Positions 59,225 to 64,000 of a DNA stretch of 64,000 nucleotides are shown here, piece after piece. The position numbers and the translations under genes were made by a program. Source of the DNA: Ditylenchus dipsaci (lineage: Eukaryota; Nematoda; Chromadorea; Rhabditida; Anguinidae). How positions within the stretch are numbered: position 1 is the first letter of the stretch; each line of letters begins with the position of its first letter. The notes under the pieces were generated by a model. It saw only the letters and a program-made list of their open reading frames with translations, searched no databases and was not told where the DNA came from. The DNA is taken from assembly GCA_004194705.1 (NCBI GenBank), contig SADC01000021.1, forward strand, positions 1 through 64,000, in the 5' to 3' direction.

Positions 59225-59284
59225 ATCAGTAGTACAGTTGCTATGTCTAAAATATGCCTTGAAGAGGAGAATTTAGAAATCACT

Positions 59285-59400
59285 CAGTTTGGAAAATTCA
59301 ACGGATAAATGTTTGTGTTTATTGGCTCAAAATGGCGAGCAGGTTCGACCCCTAACACGTAAAATTTAGTTATTTTGACTAATTTTTATAAATAATTTGA
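59285..59400 (+). repeat. tRNA-like SINE copy
   Basis: GTTTGTGTTTATTGGCTC, AAAATGGCGAGCAGGTTCGA followed by CCCC. B-box-like GGTTCGACCCC, and the GTTTGTGTnTTnTGG phrase shared with 61830 and 63640. Confidence 0.45.
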
Positions 59401-60309
59401 TTTGTTGACGCCAGATTTGAAATCAGCTACACAAAATACCCCTTAACATTGGTCGAAAAAGCCAAAATAAATAGCAGGCCGTGACGTGGGGCCAAACATA
59501 CACACTATGGCACTAATGGAGAATTCGGCTCAAATTTCGCCTCGGTCTCCCTATTAATTTTTTCCATATTTTACATTGATCCACGCTGTTGATTTTTGTT
59601 TTATTTGACAAAGCAATTTTTTAGGCACAAATCTTATTTTTTCGCATTTCCATTATACATACCCACTTGTCTTCATAAAAAAGGTTTCAATTATAATTAA
59701 TATTTCGAAGATTTATCAAATACAGAAGCATAAGTTACCGCATTCTACACTAGCGCCTCATTTTAAACCTAAGATTTGTCTATCCTGACGTTGGTGTTGA
59801 ATTCTCCAAACTAAGTGGTATCCACTCTCACGGTATGCAGAACTTGAAATTTTAAAATTGAATTCACCACCCAAAACCTCACTATCAGCGCTGAATGAAT
59901 ACCGCATTTTCTTTAGCAAGACAGCCCGCTCTATAAAGCGGCACCTCGACTCAGCCTCAGCCTTGAAATATATTTCTGAAGCTGTTTATTGAGTTTTCAT
60001 AACTCCCAAGAGCTTTGCTTATTCCTCTTTTCAATTTTGGCTGGGCCCCCAAAACCTTGAGACCGACCTTAAATTTGCTCGATTTTCAGGGATTTGAAAC
60101 ACAAGGTGGCCGGCCTTATTAGAAGAAATATGGTACCTATTTTCAGGACCGGAAAATAGTACACCAGGGCGTACTTACCCATTCAAGTTAACATCTGCTC
60201 AGCATGAGGGAAATTTAAGACCACTCTGTATTCTAGGACTACGAAACGTGCTTTATTTAAAGAATTGTCTTTTATTTGAGACCCAAAATCTTCACAGGTT
60301 TTAAGATGT
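59401..60309. other. Degraded MITE remnants, no gene
   Basis: 59925-60136 has ATTAGAAGAAATATGGTACC with a TTGGCTGGGCCCCCAAAACC body, a weak CCGTATTT-family copy (its end mutated). No coding. Confidence 0.4.
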
Positions 60310-60545
60310 TACCGTATAACCTCTATTAATCAGGCACCCCCTAATTCAAAAAACGTGTTCGTGGCATTGTGTTTTTGACCCACTTCTCTCAGGCAAGTTA
60401 CCAACCATTTTATAGCTCATCTCACTAGCTACAAAATGAGTGATAACTTGCCTCAGAGAACTTTCCAAAAAATGGGTGAAAAACACAATGCCACTAACAC
60501 GATTTAGAACGAGGGGGATGCCTAATTAATAGAGGTTATACGGTA
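60310..60545. mobile_element. MITE, TACCGTATAACCTCTATTAA ends
   Basis: TACCGTATAACCTCTATTAA to TTAATAGAGGTTATACGGTA, TA at both borders. Arms share GGCATTGTGTTTTT, CAGGCAAGTTA; the turn is near 60420. Confidence 0.8.
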
Positions 60546-60708
60546 TGTCAAAATCTTCATTTTCGGTACTCAAAGCCATAAGTACTGCATAAAATGGATC
60601 TTTTTGACCGCATATCCGACAAATGTCCTTTCTTCTGGAATTTTGAGTTCAAATTTTGAGTACTAGCGCACCAGCAACAAATTTTCTATTCAATGTTTTA
60701 AATTTCAG

Positions 60709-63275
60709 AAGGATTCGGATGAGTACAATCTGGCAGTAACTCTTCACGAAAAGCAGATGGTATTAGTCAGAGAATACTGGCAAATGTTGAAAGTTGGAGA
60801 AACGTTTTTGGGCATACTTTGACAATCAAAGAATACAAAAAAGTGAAGGGAGGATGAAAAAATTAAGACTAACCAGAAACATTTGTAGAATGTGGATGTG
60901 CCACTGGATGGATTAAAGTTTTACATGAAAATACTCACAGATCCAGACAGGATCAAAACAAATTTTGATAGGATGGAGTTTGCTCGAAGATGCACAACTG
61001 GTCATGAATATTCACCGATAAGCGCCCTTCGAAAAATATATTTCTGGACCTCTCAGGAATGTAAAAAGCCAGAAGAGTGGGAGAGCATGATTTTAGCTGA
61101 GGGAATGAATGTTTTCAATAAAATTCGCTTTGACCAAATCAGCCGAACTGACGATGAAGAAGGTGCAAAAATTTATCGACTGAGAACTCAACGTAATCAA
61201 TTTCACAGAAAACCCTGACTTCAAAGTCTTTTCAGCAAAATTTCATGCTGAGTAAGATAGCCGAAAAAAATTGGCAAACAGGAGGGATTCGAACAGCTAA
61301 AAAGAGGGCTCATGAACGTTTTTGGGGGCTCAAATCTCTCTTTTTATCAAAATTTCTGGTCAAATTTTTTTACCCTAAAAATGGAAATGAGCACTGGATA
61401 AAATGACCTCTCCTCTTAAAAAATGCTTTTTTTGGTTTTTATTTATCTAAATGTATTTTTTCTCAAAAAAATTCTTCTTCGGGCTGGTTTTAAATTCTAA
61501 GAAAATAATATTTGGAGATTTTTCAGTGATTCAACACCAGTTAGCTTCTTTGTCATTGGAGTCTTCTTCTGGCATATTGAGATCAATAAGAGACGGTGAG
61601 GAAACAATGGCAAAATTTTAGCCAACTCCTAAAATTTTTTATTGTTTATTTTTAGAAACGGAAAACAAAAGCTATTTAACTTTTGACAACGTGTTAAAAG
61701 TAATCGAAAAGTTCGTGCAAAAACTGCCAGGAAATGAAACAAGCAGGTCAGTTCAAAACTTAGTCGTTAAGGGAGGGGTGAAAAAGCTTATATTTAAAAA
61801 AGTGGCGCCGGTAGCACAGTAGATGAGCGTTTGTGTTTTTTGGGTGCGTGGACGTTATGTTAAATTTAGGCATTTGCATAAATTTGGTTTAACGTCCTCT
61901 TTTTGGCTGGAAAGCGCGTTCTTTTTATTTTTTAGTCAAATAGGCAAATAATCGAATATTTTTAACGGTTTCAACACCATCAGGTAGCCCTGCTGTTCTA
62001 GTTTCTAACAAGGTATTATTTGTTGAAACCAGTCTCGACAAAATGAATCGCGAGATTCGAATTCAAAAGGTTCAAAAAGGTACGATTCACGTGAATCGCA
62101 GTCATTGGAATTTGAATCACATTTTACGTAGAACCATTCTTTATAGAGTCAACCCTCGATTTTACGGCCCCCTTGGGGCCGGCCCTAGGTGGCCGTTAAA
62201 TCGGGGGGGGGGGGGGGTTTAAATCGAGTTTCTTGAACCAAAAAGCCCAAAGGGGCCGTTAAATAGAGGTATGACTACGAAAAGGTCAAAACTCTATAAA
62301 GATCTAATGAAAAATCTAATTTGCAGTGAAAAACAAATACAACTGCGCTCAGCAAACAATAAAGATAAAGATTTTTGATTCCTGAGTCAGGGTTCGCAAT
62401 TTGGGGTATTTTCAGGTCAATTTTGTGAATGCTAGTGTACTAGCATTTTCAAAAGTTTGAAAAACGTGCAAAATACGCATTTTTGTTTTCCATTAAAATT
62501 TCAGATTCTCTAGCATTTTTTTTAACTTTCAGTCAAACAAACTTTGAAAATGATAGTAAGGCACATCACTGTAAACCCTAATATTTATTTCTGTTTTTAC
62601 ATTCCATAGAAGTTACAGTCTCAAACGATAGCCTTGTTATTCCTATACCCTTTGACACCAAGATCGTTTACGAAATGCTAGAAAATCTAAAATTTTAATG
62701 GAAAACAAAAATGCGTATTTTGCACTTTTTTCAAACTTTTGAAAATGCTAGTACATTAGCATTCACAAAATTGACCTGAAAATACCCCAAATTGCGAACC
62801 CTGTTCCTGACTGCCTATAAAATCTTATCCTTTATCGTGGAAATAGTCTGAATGACTCTGATTAACACCCCCCTAGAGGTCCATTGAAAATTTTAACGCC
62901 TCGGGCGTTAAATACAAGAAATACGGTATATTTGTTTGCATTTTCAGTTTTTTCCAAAGGAATTAATTTCCAAAAAAATCATTGAAACGAACAGTGATTT
63001 GCAAGTCGATGATTCGTTTCTTCGAAAACAATTCGAATGCACGCAAAGAATGATTCTGAAACAGAATTGAGAAAATCAGAATTATTCTGCTCAAATACTA
63101 ATTTCACAGATCGCTGACCTTATCAAGTTTCATGTTCGTTTAATTATTATTTTTAGTTGTTTTTTAAAAATGGTCATTGAAACTTCTGGATACTCCCGAG
63201 AACCTGTCTCAAGGATGATAGACATGATCAAAGCCCAAACAATTCAGTTGGTGAGACTATTCGAACTTTAAATTG
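60709..63275 (+). CDS. Unrecognised multi-exon gene candidate
   Basis: Several open segments start after good acceptors. 60709: DSDEYNLAVTLHEKQMVLVR. 60889: NVDVPLDGLKFYMKILTDPD ... HEYSPISALRKIYFWTSQEC to a stop at 61218. 61527: DSTPVSFFVIGVFFWHIEIN. 61656: ENKSYLTFDNVLKVIEKFVQ up to GTCAGT. 62949: FFPKELISKKIIETNSDLQV to a stop at about 63070. 63159: VIETSGYSREPVSRMIDMIK to GTGAGA. The segments cannot all be joined without stops, so this may be one error-affected gene or two. No family recognised. Confidence 0.3.
61803..61870 (+). repeat. tRNA-like SINE, 5' part
   Basis: GTGGCGCCGGTAGCACAGTA (A-box-like) then GATGAGCGTTTGTGTTTTTTG. No B box follows. Same family as 63615. Confidence 0.4.
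62150..62290. repeat. Poly-G-containing foldback
   Basis: AACCCTCGATTTTACGGCCC against GGGGCCGTTAAATAGAGG, with GGCCGTTAAATCGGG and a 14-base G run between; a small damaged MITE. Confidence 0.4.
62380..62811. mobile_element. hAT MITE, CAGGGTTCGCAATTTGG ends
   Basis: Element 62388-62803 with CAGGGTTCGCAATTTGG and the complement; flanks TTCCTGAG and TTCCTGAC (7 of 8, allowing one T of offset). Arms share GGTATTTTCAGGTCAATTTTG, GCATTTTTGTTTTCC; interior 62560-62650 is unpaired. Confidence 0.7.
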
Positions 63276-63614
63276 AAAACAGTCGAATACTGAAGCACTT
63301 GCAACCCGCACCCTACTCTCCAGCCCACTCTATCGCACCCAGGAACCACAATCAATCAACAATGGAGAGGGGGATGGTGAGGCATCCTGACTAGAGCCAA
63401 ATGTTTTTATATCACAGGGTATAAATAAAGTTTTATAGAGCTAAATTAGCCAAATTTTTACCATGTCCTATAAACAATTTGGCTCTAGTCAAGAAATAGC
63501 GACTTTTATGCCTTGCTCTTGCCTATGTATCGATTGAGAAGCTCGACGTAAAATTTAGCCAAAACCTCAATACCATAAATGGGTGTGTATTTTCTGACTC
63601 TTCGAAATTCGGCT
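63276..63614. other. No supported gene; short inverted pair
   Basis: GACTAGAGCCAAATGTTT (63392) and AACAATTTGGCTCTAGTC (63473) form an inverted pair about 100 bp apart. Otherwise nothing recognised. Confidence 0.4.
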
Positions 63615-63700
63615 TCGGTGGCCCAGTGCGTAAGCGTTTGTGTATTATGGCCGAAAATGGTACACAGGTTTGATCCCACCTGTTGGCACGCTATTCTATT
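63615..63700 (+). repeat. tRNA-derived SINE copy
   Basis: CGGTGGCCCAGTGCGTAAGC (A-box-like), GTTTGTGTATTATGG, then AATGGTACACAGGTTTGATC followed by CC (B-box-like). Best of three copies of this family. Confidence 0.5.
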
Positions 63701-64000
63701 TGGCTTGTTTGACAAGTAACTAAGGGTAATTGGGGTCGTTGATTCCAAATTTAACGCTTAAAAAAGAAGTTTTGTAATTTTGTCCTTTTTATCAATACCA
63801 CATCGACCCCTCGAAAAATTCGAAATTGAGTGTTTGGGCTCAAACGAAAGCCTACAATGTGCCGAGTACGATAGCACCAAATTTGGCCACTTTTTATTGG
63901 TGATTCGCCGATCTGTGGTCTTCCGAAGTTAGGTACCCAGAAAAACCAGTCCATTTCTTTGAAATCTTATGATAAGCACTTTTTAAATATCATTCGACGC
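63701..64000. other. No supported feature
   Basis: Sequence to the window edge has no recognised gene or element end. Confidence 0.35.

Noticed and set aside
60709..60820. Globin-like helix (EKQMVLVREYWQMLK)
   Set aside because: The similarity is limited to one short helix; the following segments show no globin His pattern.

Overview
The window looks like nuclear DNA from a small-genome animal, most likely a nematode. Genes have short introns (about 42-60 nt) with GT...AG ends. The eEF2 copy reads like metazoan, and particularly nematode, eEF2. Degenerate interstitial TTAGGC arrays (the nematode telomere word) occur inside repeats. I cannot name the species. Host genes take up a small share of the window; most of it is DNA transposons and long palindromic MITEs, often inserted into one another.

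Host genes: the C-terminal two-thirds of ribosomal protein L12 (about 4.5-5.0 kb, minus), proteasome subunit beta-3 (18.36-19.11 kb, minus), two inverted copies of what looks like the last exon of an inward-rectifier K+ channel (21.14-21.52 kb plus; 41.51-41.89 kb minus), a complete 11-exon elongation factor 2 (33.17-37.43 kb, plus), the C-terminal half of the Ro60 RNA-binding protein (45.03-45.96 kb, plus), a small two-exon gene with a signal peptide (58.83-59.22 kb, plus), and an unrecognised multi-exon candidate (60.7-63.3 kb, plus). Several carry single-base deletions, mostly in short homopolymers, which suits residual long-read error better than decay, although pseudogenes cannot be excluded.

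Mobile DNA: Mutator-like (MULE) elements with 8-10 bp target duplications, hAT elements with 8 bp duplications, Tc1/mariner elements with TA, and one TTAA MITE. I could read exact target duplications for about 16 insertions, so insertion order can be worked out. A recurring design is a terminal inverted repeat built from tandem copies of a short word (about 13-27 bp), with a different word in each family and mirrored arrays at the two ends.

Layout: 0.4-2.8 kb MULE-like element and a foldback; 3.3-8.8 kb large inverted repeat holding the RPL12-bearing element and an array element; 9-15 kb MITE cluster; 15.7-17.5 kb MULE; 18.4-20.5 kb PSMB3 and an asymmetric array element; 21.1-41.9 kb tail-to-tail inverted duplication of the K+ channel exon, interrupted by a 17.8 kb insertion (22309-40132) bounded by matching element ends and a 10 bp duplication and containing eEF2; 42-50 kb MITEs, a 203 bp minisatellite and Ro60; 51-55.7 kb a MULE transposase gene split by a hAT, itself split by a second hAT; 56-64 kb sparse MITEs, tRNA-like SINEs and two candidate genes.

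The points most worth checking are the composite insertion carrying eEF2, the nest at 28.2-32.3 kb, a dispersed family of structured hairpin trains (five copies, with hints of compensatory change), and the word-array terminal repeats.
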